Assembly (NCBI GenBank): GCA_949292025.1
Contig: CASEYC010000030.1
Location: forward strand, 1 to 57,793
Length of the DNA stretch: 57,793 nucleotides
Source of the DNA: an uncultured Bacteroides sp.
Lineage (GTDB): Bacteria; Bacteroidota; Bacteroidia; Bacteroidales; Bacteroidaceae
Direction: 5' to 3'
In this document: positions 23,983 to 33,798 of the stretch, piece after piece
How the letters are laid out: each line of letters begins with the position of its first letter
How positions within the stretch are numbered: the first letter of the stretch is position 1
Notes under the pieces: generated by a model
Database searches by the model: none
What the model was told of the DNA's origin: nothing
The model's input: the letters and a program-made list of their open reading frames with translations, nothing else
Position numbers and translations under genes: made by a program

Positions 23983-25194
23983 ATGGAAAATAACAGTAAC
24001 AATCATCGGAGAAAAGGCCGGGAAACGGCGGAAAAGCGGTTAGGAGGCCTGCTTAAGAGCGGGGTCTGCCTGTTTTGCCTCTTGCTGTTGGTAATGGCGG
24101 GGTGCCGGGGAGACATCCCTTTTGTGCACGAATCGGAAGAAGACGTCGCGCCGGGACAGGGGGCAGGACGGGTGAAGGGCTTCTTCCTGTTGAACGAGGG
24201 GAACATGGGAAGCAACAAAGCCACCTTGGACTTCTTCAGTTATGAGACGGGTATCTACCTGCGCAACCTCTATCCGGCGCGCAACCCCGATGTGGTGAAA
24301 GAGTTGGGCGACGTGGGCAACGACTTGGCCGTCTATGGCGGCAGGCTGTATGCCGTCATCAACTGTTCGCACTATGTCGAGGTGATGGACGTGCACACGG
24401 CCAGGCATATAGGGAGCGTCGACATCCTGAATGGCCGCTACATCGTGTTCAACGGGGACAAGGCATACGTCAGTTCCTATGCCGGCCCGGTGCAGATTGA
24501 CCCCGAAGCCCGTCCGGGCAAGGTGGTGGAGGTGGACACGGCCAGCCTGCAAGTGACCCGCGAGGTGGTGGTGGGCTATCAGCCGGAAGAGATGGTGGTC
24601 GTTGGCGGCAAGCTGTACGTGGCCAACTCCGGCGGCTACCGTTATCCGGACTATGACACGACGGTGTCCGTCGTTGACCTCGAGTCATTCCGGGTGGTCG
24701 ATACCATAGACGTGGCCATCAACTTGCACCGGATGGAGCGCGACCGCTACGGGCGCATCTACGTTTCTTCGCGCGGCGACTACTACGACGTGGGGGCGGA
24801 CGTATACGTCATTGACAGCAAGACCGGCCAGGTGACCGGCAGCCTGGGCGTGGCGGCCAGCGAGATGTGCCTCGTGGGCGATTCGCTCTACATGACCAGT
24901 GTGGAATGGAGCTATGTGACAGGCCGCAACGAAGTGACCTATGCCCTCTATGACGTGGCGCGCGGCGAAGTAGTGTCGCGCAATTTCATTACGGACGGGA
25001 CAGACAACCAGATACAGGTCCCTTACGGCTTGGCTGTCCATCCCGAGACGAAGGAAATCCTGGTATGCGACGCCAAGGATTATGTGACGCCCGGGACGCT
25101 TTATTGCTTCAGCCCCGACGGGTGTCTGGAGTGGCAGGTGACGACGGGGGACATCCCGGCGCACCTGGCTTTTACGACTGAAGATTTTCAGTAA
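23983..25194 (+). CDS. Surface B12-binding lipoprotein, BtuG-like (DUF5074)
   Basis: This 403-residue protein has a long N terminus, then a hydrophobic segment and lipobox VMAGC. The mature part is a YncE/DUF5074-type beta-propeller (repeats such as GGKLYVANSG, GRIYVSSRG and FFLLNEGNMGSNKATLDFF). BtuG proteins cap BtuB on the cell surface and bind cobalamin very tightly. It is the gene next to btuB, so it is the best BtuG candidate of the three here. The start chosen is the first ATG; a later start nearer the hydrophobic segment is possible. Confidence 0.85.
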   Translation: MENNSNNHRRKGRETAEKRLGGLLKSGVCLFCLLLLVMAGCRGDIPFVHESEEDVAPGQGAGRVKGFFLLNEGNMGSNKATLDFFSYETGIYLRNLYPARNPDVVKELGDVGNDLAVYGGRLYAVINCSHYVEVMDVHTARHIGSVDILNGRYIVFNGDKAYVSSYAGPVQIDPEARPGKVVEVDTASLQVTREVVVGYQPEEMVVVGGKLYVANSGGYRYPDYDTTVSVVDLESFRVVDTIDVAINLHRMERDRYGRIYVSSRGDYYDVGADVYVIDSKTGQVTGSLGVAASEMCLVGDSLYMTSVEWSYVTGRNEVTYALYDVARGEVVSRNFITDGTDNQIQVPYGLAVHPETKEILVCDAKDYVTPGTLYCFSPDGCLEWQVTTGDIPAHLAFTTEDFQ

Positions 25195-25212
25195 CAACAT
25201 AATAGGAATAAA

Positions 25213-26310
25213 ATGGAATTGAAATTGGAAAAAATCATTGGGAAAGCGGCCCGCACGGGGGCCGTGTGCGGGGCAGTCTTCTTGGTTGCCGGTATGGCAT
25301 CGTGTAGCGGGGACGTCCCGGGTTACGACGATGTCCCTCCCGGGACGGGACAGCCCGAAGAACCTTTGCCTCAGCCCGGGGAGGCGACGGCCTACGTCAC
25401 GCAGGTGCTGGACTACCTGTCGGCAGCAGGGCAGTTCACCAACACGATGCCCGAGTATGAGGAGGGCGACACGCAGGAAGACATGAACCGCAAGGTACTG
25501 GAAGCCATCGGAAACAACAACCGGGGGCTGGTCTCGTTGGGCGGATTTGGCGGTTATGTCACGCTGGGTTTCGACCATACCATTGAGAACAAGCCGGGGC
25601 TGCGCGACTTCCGCGTGCTGGGTAATGCCTTTTATTCGGCGGCCAATCCCGACACGGGCGCGCCGGAAGGCGGCAGTTGCGAGCCGGGCATTATATGCGT
25701 GGCCTACGACCGGAACAAGAACGGGCGGCCCGACGAAGACGAATGGTACGAGGTTGCCGGGAGTGCCCATGAAGACCCTGCGCAGGAGCCTTGGTACGGA
25801 TTGGCCCGGGAGTATGGCAACGATGTAAGCCTCTGCGCCGGCTATGAAATCACGTATCATCGTCCGGAGCACGAACCTGCGACGGAGGAAGAGATGGAAC
25901 AATACATCCGTTGGGAGGACAACCAAGGGAATGCCGGCTACCTGCAGAAGAATGCCTATCACGGACAGCCCTACTTCCCGCAGTGGGTCGAAGGCGATGA
26001 ACTGACGTTCCGGGGCACGCGCCTGCCGCAAAATTGTATCGACGAGAGCGGACTGGGCAATTATTACATCCTCTACAAGTTCCGCTACGGATATGCCGAC
26101 AACGAGACGAACATGGGCGAGGAGGCTTCCATCGACATCGACTGGGCCGTGGACGGCAACGGGCAGAAGGTGTCTTTGCCGGGCGTGGACTTCATCCGCA
26201 TTTATACAGGTGTCCACCAAAGTAATGGCTGGCTGGGCGAGTGTTCGACGGAAGTCATGGGGGTGGAAGACCTGCATGTGTTGGGTGAAGAGATACCCAC
26301 GAGAGAATGA
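25213..26310 (+). CDS. Surface lipoprotein of the cobalamin locus
   Basis: This 365-residue lipoprotein (lipobox MASC, about residues 28-31) has a beta-rich body containing a calcium-type acidic loop DRNKNGRPDEDEWYE. Proteins of this kind lie in BtuB loci of Bacteroides, often named PKD or cell surface protein. A role in corrinoid capture is likely from the operon (18 bases after the BtuG-like gene). It could be related to the B12-binding BtuH group, but I cannot confirm this. Confidence 0.65.
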   Translation: MELKLEKIIGKAARTGAVCGAVFLVAGMASCSGDVPGYDDVPPGTGQPEEPLPQPGEATAYVTQVLDYLSAAGQFTNTMPEYEEGDTQEDMNRKVLEAIGNNNRGLVSLGGFGGYVTLGFDHTIENKPGLRDFRVLGNAFYSAANPDTGAPEGGSCEPGIICVAYDRNKNGRPDEDEWYEVAGSAHEDPAQEPWYGLAREYGNDVSLCAGYEITYHRPEHEPATEEEMEQYIRWEDNQGNAGYLQKNAYHGQPYFPQWVEGDELTFRGTRLPQNCIDESGLGNYYILYKFRYGYADNETNMGEEASIDIDWAVDGNGQKVSLPGVDFIRIYTGVHQSNGWLGECSTEVMGVEDLHVLGEEIPTRE

Positions 26311-26344
26311 TAGCATTTATAACTGATTGATAAAAGAAAGAAAA

Positions 26345-27817
26345 ATGAGAAAGAACTTTTGTGCGAAGGGCCTGCTTGGGGCTCTTGTCCTGGGAGGCCT
26401 GTTGGCTCTGGGCGGATGTAGTGACGACAACAATCCTGGTGGTGATGGTGGCGACGGGCTTGCGTTCGAATGGACTTCGGATATCTCCTCCGGAAGCCCG
26501 GTTCTGCTGCTTTCGGACGAAACGTATTCCGTTGCCTACCATGCGGAGGGCGTGGAAAGCATCACCCTTGATAATGCGCCGTCCGGCTGGCTGGTGTCGG
26601 TAGATAAAGAAGCGGGCCGCATTGACGTCACCGCACCATCGGCCACAGCCGAAGCCGGGAAGACTTACAGCCTGCAACTGACCGTTGCTGGTGCGGACAA
26701 CCAGAGCCTCACGACTGAAAGTGTAGACTTCTATCACGTTACCTTTGACGACCGTGGGGGCACGTTTGTCCTGAACGAAGGCAACATGACCACGGAGAAC
26801 GGTTCGCTGGTCTACATCACGCCCGAGGGCTATGTAGTGGATGATGCCTACAAGCGCGTGAACGGCACGGAACTGGGCAACGTGACGCAGGATATGTGTT
26901 TCCATGACGGGAAAATCTACATCATTTCGCAAAATGGGGGTACCAACGCCGTGGGCACTGCCTTTGAGAATGACGGGATGCTGGTTGTGGCCGACGGCAG
27001 GACGCTGGAGAAGTTGGAAGCCTTCAGCAACGAAGAACTTGGCCAGTTGGATTGGCCGACGCACATTGCCGTGACGGACGGACGACATGCGTACATCCGT
27101 GATAATGCAGGCGTCTGGCACTTGGATATGGACGATGTTTCGCTGACATTTGTCGCCGGTTCGGAGGGGGCGCCGAAGGCTCAGTTCGCGGTGGTGGACG
27201 GCGAGGTCTATTTCCCCTTGAATGGCACTATCCCCGGAATATACAAGATTGACCAGGCTACGGATAAAGCTGTTAAGGCCGGAGGGTATGCCCTTGTGGC
27301 GACTCCTGTCATGGTGAATGCCATCTTGGGCATAGCGCCTGCCGATGACGGCAACTTGTGGGTTGTGGGAACATCTTCTTCCGACTCCGGGCGGCAAGGA
27401 CAGATTTCGCTGAACAAGCTTGATATGGCTGCCTCCAAGGCCACGCAGAATCTTCTGAGTGAACAGCCGGACGAGGCCTCCAACTGTTGTTTGGCCGCCT
27501 GCGGAAACACGATATACTATGCCAACGGGACAACCATTTACCGTGCCCGTTTCAATCCGGAAGCGGAGAAGGGCGACTTGGTGGACGAGGTGTTGGCAGA
27601 TATCTCTGTCTTGGACGATAATGCGGCCATGCTATACAACGGGTTGGGCGTGAATCCCGTCACCGGGCACGTCTACATCAACACGTTGAGAGGGGTTGGC
27701 AATTTCTTCACGACCAATTCCATTTGGGAGTTCGACTTCGATGCCAGCCTGGATACGCCAGTGCGTAGGTTCGACGACTACACCCGTTTTCCGGCAGGTT
27801 TCTATTTCAATAACTAA
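26345..27817 (+). CDS. DUF5074 beta-propeller lipoprotein, BtuG-like paralogue 2
   Basis: This 490-residue protein starts MRKNFCAKGLLGALVLGGLL and has lipobox LGGC followed by acidic residues, a surface export signal. An extra N-terminal Ig-like domain (about residues 40-130, ending in TTESVDFYHVTF) precedes a DUF5074 propeller beginning GTFVLNEGNMTTENGSL. It is likely a surface corrinoid-binding or helper protein in the same operon. The ATG at 26345 is preferred because it fits the signal peptide. Confidence 0.78.
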   Translation: MRKNFCAKGLLGALVLGGLLALGGCSDDNNPGGDGGDGLAFEWTSDISSGSPVLLLSDETYSVAYHAEGVESITLDNAPSGWLVSVDKEAGRIDVTAPSATAEAGKTYSLQLTVAGADNQSLTTESVDFYHVTFDDRGGTFVLNEGNMTTENGSLVYITPEGYVVDDAYKRVNGTELGNVTQDMCFHDGKIYIISQNGGTNAVGTAFENDGMLVVADGRTLEKLEAFSNEELGQLDWPTHIAVTDGRHAYIRDNAGVWHLDMDDVSLTFVAGSEGAPKAQFAVVDGEVYFPLNGTIPGIYKIDQATDKAVKAGGYALVATPVMVNAILGIAPADDGNLWVVGTSSSDSGRQGQISLNKLDMAASKATQNLLSEQPDEASNCCLAACGNTIYYANGTTIYRARFNPEAEKGDLVDEVLADISVLDDNAAMLYNGLGVNPVTGHVYINTLRGVGNFFTTNSIWEFDFDASLDTPVRRFDDYTRFPAGFYFNN

Positions 27818-27831
27818 TCATAAACCAAGCA

Positions 27832-29112
27832 ATGAAGAAAAGATTATATCCTTATTTCTGGATGGGCTGCCTGTTGCTGGCGGCTTGTAGTGACGCGGAG
27901 GTAGAGATTCCGGGTGGCGGACAGGATAACCCCGAGCCTTCACCTTCCTTGACTGGCTATGCCGACCCTGCTGGAGTGTTGATACTGAGCGGGGGGACTT
28001 ATACGGTGGAGAATGCTTTCCTGACGTTCATCCATCCGGACGGCGAGGTGGAAGACCGGGTGTATGCTGCGGCCAATGGCACTGAGTTGGGCAATGACGG
28101 CGTAGGGCTTTACATGGACGGCAACCGGCAGTACATCCTTTGCAATGACTGGCGGACGGCGGACGGCAAGGGCAACAATGGCCTGCTGACCGTTACGGAT
28201 GCCGAGAGCCTGGAGAAAGAAAAATCCTTTTCCAGGGAGGAAATGGGGTTCCGGCATCCCCTTGATGAGAAATGGGAAGAAGTGGATGAGAACCTGAACG
28301 GCATTGCCGTGCTGGACGAGCAGAATGTTTTCATTTTTGCCCAAGGCGTGTTGCGCTTCAACAGCCTGACGGGAGAACTGAAACTCGTGGAGGGGGCTTA
28401 TGACATCGGCAACCGGGGCTCGGCCAATACCGTAGAATCCATAGCTTCTCCCCGGGGGGCAGTGGTGGCGGGCGATTGCCTGTATGCGGCTGCCGGCGGT
28501 TTCTGGTCTGCGACAGCTTTGTTGGAGTTTGCCAAGGGCAAGGATGAGGTGAACCGCCGCCTCGAACTGGGGAAAGGCGACCTGGTGAGCGGCATGTGCC
28601 TGACGGATGACGGCACACTGGTGGTGGGGACTTACACCCGTGGAAGGGACATCGGTTACTTCTACTTCGTCGATTTGGAGAATTGGAGCATAACCGATGT
28701 GAAGACGGTTTCCGCCAATATTTCCCCCGCTTCACACCTCAACTCCGGTATCGTTTACTTGAACGGCTATATCTACTTCACCGGGGCGGAAGAAACCGAA
28801 TTTACCGCCGCCTCGCATACGATCCTCTGCCGCTATTCGTTGTCAACGGGCAGGGTGGAGAAAGACATCGTAGACTTCAAACAGGACGAATCGGATGCCA
28901 ACCTGCTCGATTGCAATGTCGTGGCCGATTCCAAGAGCGGCTGCCTCTACGTGGCTACTTCCAAAGAACGGTGGGAAGGGGTTATCCCCGAGTCATCCAT
29001 CTTGGTTTATGACTGCGGTGGAGACGTGCCGCAACTGGTGCGGAAAATCCGTAACGTGGGCCATAGCGTGAAGGGCATTTACCCGATGTCTATGTTTGCC
29101 TCGCAGCTTTAG
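27832..29112 (+). CDS. DUF5074 beta-propeller lipoprotein, BtuG-like paralogue 3
   Basis: This 426-residue lipoprotein (lipobox LLAAC) starts MKKRLYPYFWMGCLLLAACS. The propeller begins GVLILSGGTYTVENAFLTFI and keeps the repeat pattern of the other two DUF5074 proteins, but the usual NEGN motif is changed to SGGT. It is the last gene of the operon, 14 bases after its neighbour and before a terminator. It may bind a different corrinoid, which is only an inference. Confidence 0.75.
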   Translation: MKKRLYPYFWMGCLLLAACSDAEVEIPGGGQDNPEPSPSLTGYADPAGVLILSGGTYTVENAFLTFIHPDGEVEDRVYAAANGTELGNDGVGLYMDGNRQYILCNDWRTADGKGNNGLLTVTDAESLEKEKSFSREEMGFRHPLDEKWEEVDENLNGIAVLDEQNVFIFAQGVLRFNSLTGELKLVEGAYDIGNRGSANTVESIASPRGAVVAGDCLYAAAGGFWSATALLEFAKGKDEVNRRLELGKGDLVSGMCLTDDGTLVVGTYTRGRDIGYFYFVDLENWSITDVKTVSANISPASHLNSGIVYLNGYIYFTGAEETEFTAASHTILCRYSLSTGRVEKDIVDFKQDESDANLLDCNVVADSKSGCLYVATSKERWEGVIPESSILVYDCGGDVPQLVRKIRNVGHSVKGIYPMSMFASQL

Positions 29113-29126
29113 AGGGAAAACACAAG

Positions 29127-29171
29127 AAAAGCGCGGCTCCTGTCCGTTTGTCGGGCAGGGTCGCGCTTTTT
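29127..29171. terminator. Bidirectional terminator, cobalamin operon / folD
   Basis: AAAAGCGCG..CTCCTGTCCG and CGGGCAGG..CGCGCTTTTT pair across a TTTGT loop, with A and T runs on both sides, between convergent genes. Confidence 0.88.
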
Positions 29172-29193
29172 GCATCTTCTGGAAGAAGGCCGT

Positions 29194-30075
29194 TTATTGG
29201 TAGATGGCTTTCTTGCCCGCCAAGAGGGTGTTCTTCATCAGCGAGACGATGGTCATCGGCCCTACGCCGCCCGGCACGGGGGTGATGAAAGAGCATTTGG
29301 GGGCTACTTCGTCAAACTTCACGTCGCCCGTCAGCTTGAAGCCCGATTTCTTGGTGGCGTCCGGTACGCGGGTGGTGCCCACGTCGATAATCACGGCGCC
29401 TTCCTTCACCATATCGGCTTTCACGAAGTTGGGCTGCCCCATGGCTGCGATGATGATGTCGGCCTCCTGGCATTCCTTCACGAGGTCGCGGCTGCGGCTG
29501 TGGCAGACGGTTACGGTAGCGTCGCCGGGATAGGCTTTCTGCATCATCAGCATGGCCATGGGCTTGCCGACGATGTTGCTGCGGCCCAGGACGACGCATT
29601 TCTTGCCTTGGGTCTCGATGTTGTAACGCTTCAGCAACTCGAGGATGCCGTTGGGCGTGGCCGAGATGTAGCAGGGCAGTCCGATGGACATGCGGCCCAC
29701 GTTGATGGGGTGGAAGCCGTCCACATCTTTGCGGTAATCAATGGTTTCGATGACCTTCTGCTCGGAGATGTGCTTGGGCAGGGGGAGCTGCACGATGAAG
29801 CCGTCCACGTCGTCATCATTGTTCAGTTCGCGCACCTTGGCCAGGAGTTCTTCCTCGGTCACGTTGTCTTCGTAGCGGATGAGGGTGGACTTGAAGCCGC
29901 ACACTTCGCATGCTTTTACTTTATTGGCCACGTAGGTCTCGCTGCCTCCGTCGTGTCCCACGAGGATGGCGGCCAGGTGGGGGCGTTTGCCTCCGTTGGC
30001 AACAATCTGCGCCACTTCTTCTGCTATCTCCTGCTTGATTTGGGCGGAGATGGCTTTTCCGTCAATCAGTGTCAT
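29194..30075 (-). CDS. folD: Bifunctional methylenetetrahydrofolate dehydrogenase/cyclohydrolase
   Basis: This 293-residue protein has the FolD signatures: [13 protein letters not shown] with the catalytic Lys, the motif [11 protein letters not shown], and the NADP-binding region [16 protein letters not shown], plus the end motif GGVGPMTI. It interconverts 5,10-methylene-THF, 5,10-methenyl-THF and 10-formyl-THF. It lies downstream of ffh on the same strand, with palindromic array C in between. Confidence 0.96.
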   Translation of the reverse strand: MTLIDGKAISAQIKQEIAEEVAQIVANGGKRPHLAAILVGHDGGSETYVANKVKACEVCGFKSTLIRYEDNVTEEELLAKVRELNNDDDVDGFIVQLPLPKHISEQKVIETIDYRKDVDGFHPINVGRMSIGLPCYISATPNGILELLKRYNIETQGKKCVVLGRSNIVGKPMAMLMMQKAYPGDATVTVCHSRSRDLVKECQEADIIIAAMGQPNFVKADMVKEGAVIIDVGTTRVPDATKKSGFKLTGDVKFDEVAPKCSFITPVPGGVGPMTIVSLMKNTLLAGKKAIYQ

Positions 30076-30124
30076 AGTATGTTCTTTTAAATGGTAATAA
30101 TTGTTTACTTGCTACCGGCCTTTT

Positions 30125-30230
30125 CCCGAGGTAGCTACCTCGGGGGTGCCTTGGTAGCTACCTCGACCTCCTAAAGGTAGCTACCTCGGGGACGTCAAGG
30201 TAGCTACCTCGGGAGGGGGAAGGTAGCTGG
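30125..30230. repeat. Palindromic tandem array C (4.5 x 23 bp)
   Basis: The core GGTAGCTACC occurs at 30130, 30153, 30176 and 30199 with a decayed fifth copy at 30222, all exactly 23 bases apart. In unit 1 the palindrome extends to 20 bp (30125-30144). It lies between the ffh stop and the folD start, in the same direction. Confidence 0.94.
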
Positions 30231-30328
30231 CTTTATAATCAGTTGATAATCAAGTGCTAACTCTTGCCTGTTTCCCGCTTTTGCAGCAGATGGCGGTTTT
30301 CTGTTTCTTTTACAGACGATGGCTTTGT

Positions 30329-31654
30329 TCAGCGCTTCATCTTGGGCATCATCATCTTGCCCATCTTGCTGCCGGTGACCATCTTCATCATCTTGCGCGT
30401 CTGGTCGAACTGCTTCAGCAGGCGGTTCACTTCCTGGAGGTTGGTGCCGCTGCCCTTGGCGATGCGCTGGCGGCGCGAGCCGTTGAGGATGGCGGGGTTG
30501 GTGCGCTCCTCCGGAGTCATGGAGTAGATGATGGCCTCAATGCTCTTGAAGGCGTTGTCGTCGATGTCGATGTCTTTGATGGCCTTGCCCACGCCGGGAA
30601 TCATGCTGGCCAGTTCCTTCAGGTTGCCCATCTTCTTGATTTGCTGGATTTGGTTCAGGAAGTCGTTGAAGTCGAACTGGTTCTTCTGAATCTTGCGTTG
30701 CAGGCGTTTGGCCTCTTCTTCATCGTATTGCTCCTGGGCGCGTTCCACGAGGGAGACAATGTCGCCCATGCCCAGGATGCGGTCTGCCATGCGCGAGGGG
30801 TGGAACTGGTCGATGGCGTCCAGCTTCTCGCCCGTGCCGATGAACTTGATGGGCTTGGTCACTACCGAGCGGATGGAGAGGGCCGCACCGCCACGGGTGT
30901 CGCCGTCCAGCTTGGTCAGCACCACGCCGTTGAAGTCCAGTCGGTCGTTGAACTCCTTGGCGGTGTTCACGGCATCCTGTCCGGTCATGGCGTCCACCAC
31001 GAAGAGGATTTCGTCCGGATTGATGGCCTTCTTGATGGCGGCAATCTCCTGCATCATCTCCTCGTCCACGGCCAGGCGGCCGGCGGTGTCGACGATGACC
31101 GTGTCCAATGCCTTGGCCTTGGCTTCCTGGATGGCGTGCAGGGCGATGGCTACCGGGTCTTTCGAGTCCGGCTCGCTGTACATGGGCACGCCGATTTGCT
31201 CGGACAGCACGCGCAACTGCTCAATGGCGGCAGGGCGGTAGACGTCGCAGGCCACGAGGAGTGGGCGGCGGTTTTTCTTCGTCTTGAGCATCCGCGCCAG
31301 CTTGCCGCTGAAGGTTGTCTTACCCGAACCTTGCAGGCCGGACATGAGGATGACGGCGGGGCGACCGGCGAGGTTCAGTTCGGCGGTCTCGCCTCCCATC
31401 AGTGCGGCCAGCTCGTCGTGTACGATTTTCACCATCAGCTGGCTGGGCTTCACGGCGGTCAGCACGTTCTGTCCCAGGGCTTTCTCCTTCACGGTGTCCG
31501 TAAAGTTCTTGGCCACTTTGTAGTTGACGTCGGCGTCCAGCAGGGCTTTGCGGACATCCTTCAGCGTTTCCGCCACGTTGATTTCGGTGATTTTTCCTTC
31601 ACCTTTCAGTATCTTGAACGACCGTTCGAGGCGTTCACTCAGATTGTCAAACAT
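30329..31654 (-). CDS. ffh: Signal recognition particle protein Ffh
   Basis: This 441-residue protein has an N domain (1-90), a GTPase G domain with SGLQGSGKTTFSGKLA, DTAGR (LAVDEE) and TKLDGDTRGG, and a Met-rich M domain (from about 325) ending MGKMMMPKMKR. It binds signal sequences and 4.5S RNA and delivers ribosomes to the membrane. It lies 43 bases after rho. Confidence 0.97.
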   Translation of the reverse strand: MFDNLSERLERSFKILKGEGKITEINVAETLKDVRKALLDADVNYKVAKNFTDTVKEKALGQNVLTAVKPSQLMVKIVHDELAALMGGETAELNLAGRPAVILMSGLQGSGKTTFSGKLARMLKTKKNRRPLLVACDVYRPAAIEQLRVLSEQIGVPMYSEPDSKDPVAIALHAIQEAKAKALDTVIVDTAGRLAVDEEMMQEIAAIKKAINPDEILFVVDAMTGQDAVNTAKEFNDRLDFNGVVLTKLDGDTRGGAALSIRSVVTKPIKFIGTGEKLDAIDQFHPSRMADRILGMGDIVSLVERAQEQYDEEEAKRLQRKIQKNQFDFNDFLNQIQQIKKMGNLKELASMIPGVGKAIKDIDIDDNAFKSIEAIIYSMTPEERTNPAILNGSRRQRIAKGSGTNLQEVNRLLKQFDQTRKMMKMVTGSKMGKMMMPKMKR

Positions 31655-31697
31655 AGTCTCTTAACTTAATGAAGAATGTAGAATTAAGAATGAAGAA

Positions 31698-33593
31698 TCA
31701 GCCGTTCATGCTAAGCAGGAACTCGTCGTTGTCCTTGGTCTTCTCCAGCTTGTCCTTCACGAAGTCCATGGCTTCGACGGGCGTCATGTCGGACAGGTAT
31801 TTGCGCAGAATCCACATGCGGTCCAGCGTCTGCTTGTCCTGCAAGAGGTCGTCGCGGCGGGTGCTGGAGGCAGTGATGTTGACGGCGGGGAAGATGCGCT
31901 TGTTCGAGAGGTTGCGGTCGAGCTGGAGCTCCATGTTGCCCGTACCCTTGAACTCTTCGAAAATCACTTCGTCCATCTTCGAGCCGGTGTCAATCAACGC
32001 CGTGGCCAGGATGGTGAGCGAGCCGCCTCCCTCGATGTTGCGTGCCGCGCCGAAGAAACGCTTGGGCTTGTGCAGGGCGTTGGCGTCCACACCGCCGGAG
32101 AGAACTTTGCCGGACGCGGGAGATACCGTGTTGTAGGCGCGGGCCAGACGGGTGATGGAGTCGAGGAAGATGACCACGTCGTGTCCGCACTCTACAAGCC
32201 GTTTGGCTTTTTCCAGGACGATGCCGGCAATCTTCACGTGGCGTTCGGCGGGTTCGTCGAAGGTGGAGGCGATGACCTCGGCATTGACCGTGCGGGCCAT
32301 GTCGGTCACTTCCTCCGGACGCTCGTCAATGAGGAGCATGATCATATATACTTCGGGATGGTTGGCGGCGATGGCGTTGGCGATGTCCTTCATCAGGATG
32401 GTTTTACCTGTCTTGGGTTGGGCCACGATGAGGGCGCGCTGTCCTTTGCCGATGGGGGCGAAGAGGTCTACCACGCGGGCTGAGAGCGTGTCGCGGTAAT
32501 CGCCTCGGCAAAGCGTGAACTTTTCATCGGGGAAGAGCGGGGTAAGGTGCTCGAAAGGAACGCGGTCGCGCACGAAAGCCGGGTCGCGCCCGTTGATTTT
32601 GGAGACCTTCACCAAGGGGAAATATTTTTCGCCTTCCTTGGGCGGGCGGATCACGCCGTCCACCACGTCGCCCGTCTTCAGGCCGAAGAGCTTGATTTGC
32701 GACTGGGACACATAGATGTCGTCCGGCGAGGAGAGGTAGTTGTAATCGGAGGAGCGGAGGAAGCCGTAGCCGTCCTGCATGATTTCCAGCACGCCGGTGC
32801 CGTTCAGGATGTCGTCAAATTCGTAGGCTTTTTCCACCTCGGCAGGCTTGCGCTCAGACTCATTGTTGTTGGCCTGGGGCTGACGCTGCTGGGCTTGGCG
32901 GGGCTGGTTGTTGCTGTTGTTATTGTTGTTGCGGTTGATGCGCGGACGGGATTCCTTGGGCGCCACGGCAGGAAGATTGGGCATGGTGGCTTTGGTCGCT
33001 TCAAATTTGCCAATCAGTTCGGAAGGGAGTTCCACGTTTTCCGTGGGCAGGTCTTCGATGGGGATGAAGTCATCCGTGCTTTCAGTGAGGGGCGGGAGGG
33101 CATCCTGTTTTTTTTCTTCAGGCTTATCTTCCGGTTTGTTGTCTGCGACGGGTTCTATAGGCTTTTCCGTTTGGACTTCCTGCGGGACTTCGGGTGCAGC
33201 CGCCGCCGACACTTCCTGTTTGGCCTTGCGGGGACGTCCCGGCTTGCGCTTGGGAGTGGCGGCAGGTGTTTCCTCCGCTTGCTTTTCCGTTTTACCTTCA
33301 GCCTGGGCTTGTGGTTGCGCTTCCTGGGGCGTATTGTTGTTGGGGGTGTCGGCCTTGGGCGCATCAGCGTTCTTGGGAGTGTTGCGTGCCCGTTTTTGCT
33401 TCTCCACCTTGCGCTCTTCTTTCAGCTTGTCGGCGGCTATTTTCTTGGTTGCCCCTGCTATGGCTTGTTCGTCCAGTATCTTGTAAACAAGTTCTTCTTT
33501 CTTCAGGGTTTCCGCCTTTTTGATGCCCAATTCTTGGGCTATGGCTTGCAGTTCCGACAGACTTTTGTCGTTCAGTTGAATGATGTTATACAT
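31698..33593 (-). CDS. rho: Transcription termination factor Rho
   Basis: This 631-residue protein has an N-terminal Rho_N helix (residues 1-50), then a long low-complexity insert (about 55-255; Lys, Pro, Ala, Gln, Asn-rich, with NNNNSNN) typical of Bacteroidetes, an RNA-binding cold-shock-like domain (about 265-335) and a RecA-like ATPase with Walker A QPKTGKT and [13 protein letters not shown]. It stops transcription at unstructured RNA. The insert may aid RNA binding or phase behaviour. Confidence 0.97.
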   Translation of the reverse strand: MYNIIQLNDKSLSELQAIAQELGIKKAETLKKEELVYKILDEQAIAGATKKIAADKLKEERKVEKQKRARNTPKNADAPKADTPNNNTPQEAQPQAQAEGKTEKQAEETPAATPKRKPGRPRKAKQEVSAAAAPEVPQEVQTEKPIEPVADNKPEDKPEEKKQDALPPLTESTDDFIPIEDLPTENVELPSELIGKFEATKATMPNLPAVAPKESRPRINRNNNNNSNNQPRQAQQRQPQANNNESERKPAEVEKAYEFDDILNGTGVLEIMQDGYGFLRSSDYNYLSSPDDIYVSQSQIKLFGLKTGDVVDGVIRPPKEGEKYFPLVKVSKINGRDPAFVRDRVPFEHLTPLFPDEKFTLCRGDYRDTLSARVVDLFAPIGKGQRALIVAQPKTGKTILMKDIANAIAANHPEVYMIMLLIDERPEEVTDMARTVNAEVIASTFDEPAERHVKIAGIVLEKAKRLVECGHDVVIFLDSITRLARAYNTVSPASGKVLSGGVDANALHKPKRFFGAARNIEGGGSLTILATALIDTGSKMDEVIFEEFKGTGNMELQLDRNLSNKRIFPAVNITASSTRRDDLLQDKQTLDRMWILRKYLSDMTPVEAMDFVKDKLEKTKDNDEFLLSMNG

Positions 33594-33745
33594 ATCTTTA
33601 TATAGATGTGTGAATTAATATTTCTTGTTTTGAAAGTTGCAAGGCCGGTATGGGCACGTGGTGTTGATGCCTTTCCTCGGCATTGCTTGGTTATTTTGAA
33701 CTATGAGTATTGGGATAAAATGAATTGCCGTAGATTACGACGGCG

Positions 33746-33753
33746 CAAAGATA
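33746..33753 (-). promoter_or_regulatory. rho promoter
   Basis: TATCTTTG on the minus strand gives a leader of about 145 bases before the rho ATG, long enough for autoregulation by Rho. The -33 region is weak. Confidence 0.55.
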
Positions 33754-33798
33754 AGGATTTTATTTGAATTTATTAAATAAAACGTGCGTTATTTGCTT

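Noticed and set aside
24685-26316. 543-codon minus-strand frame over the cobalamin lipoprotein genes
   Set aside because: Shadow frame opposite to recognisable lipoproteins with lipobox and propeller repeats.
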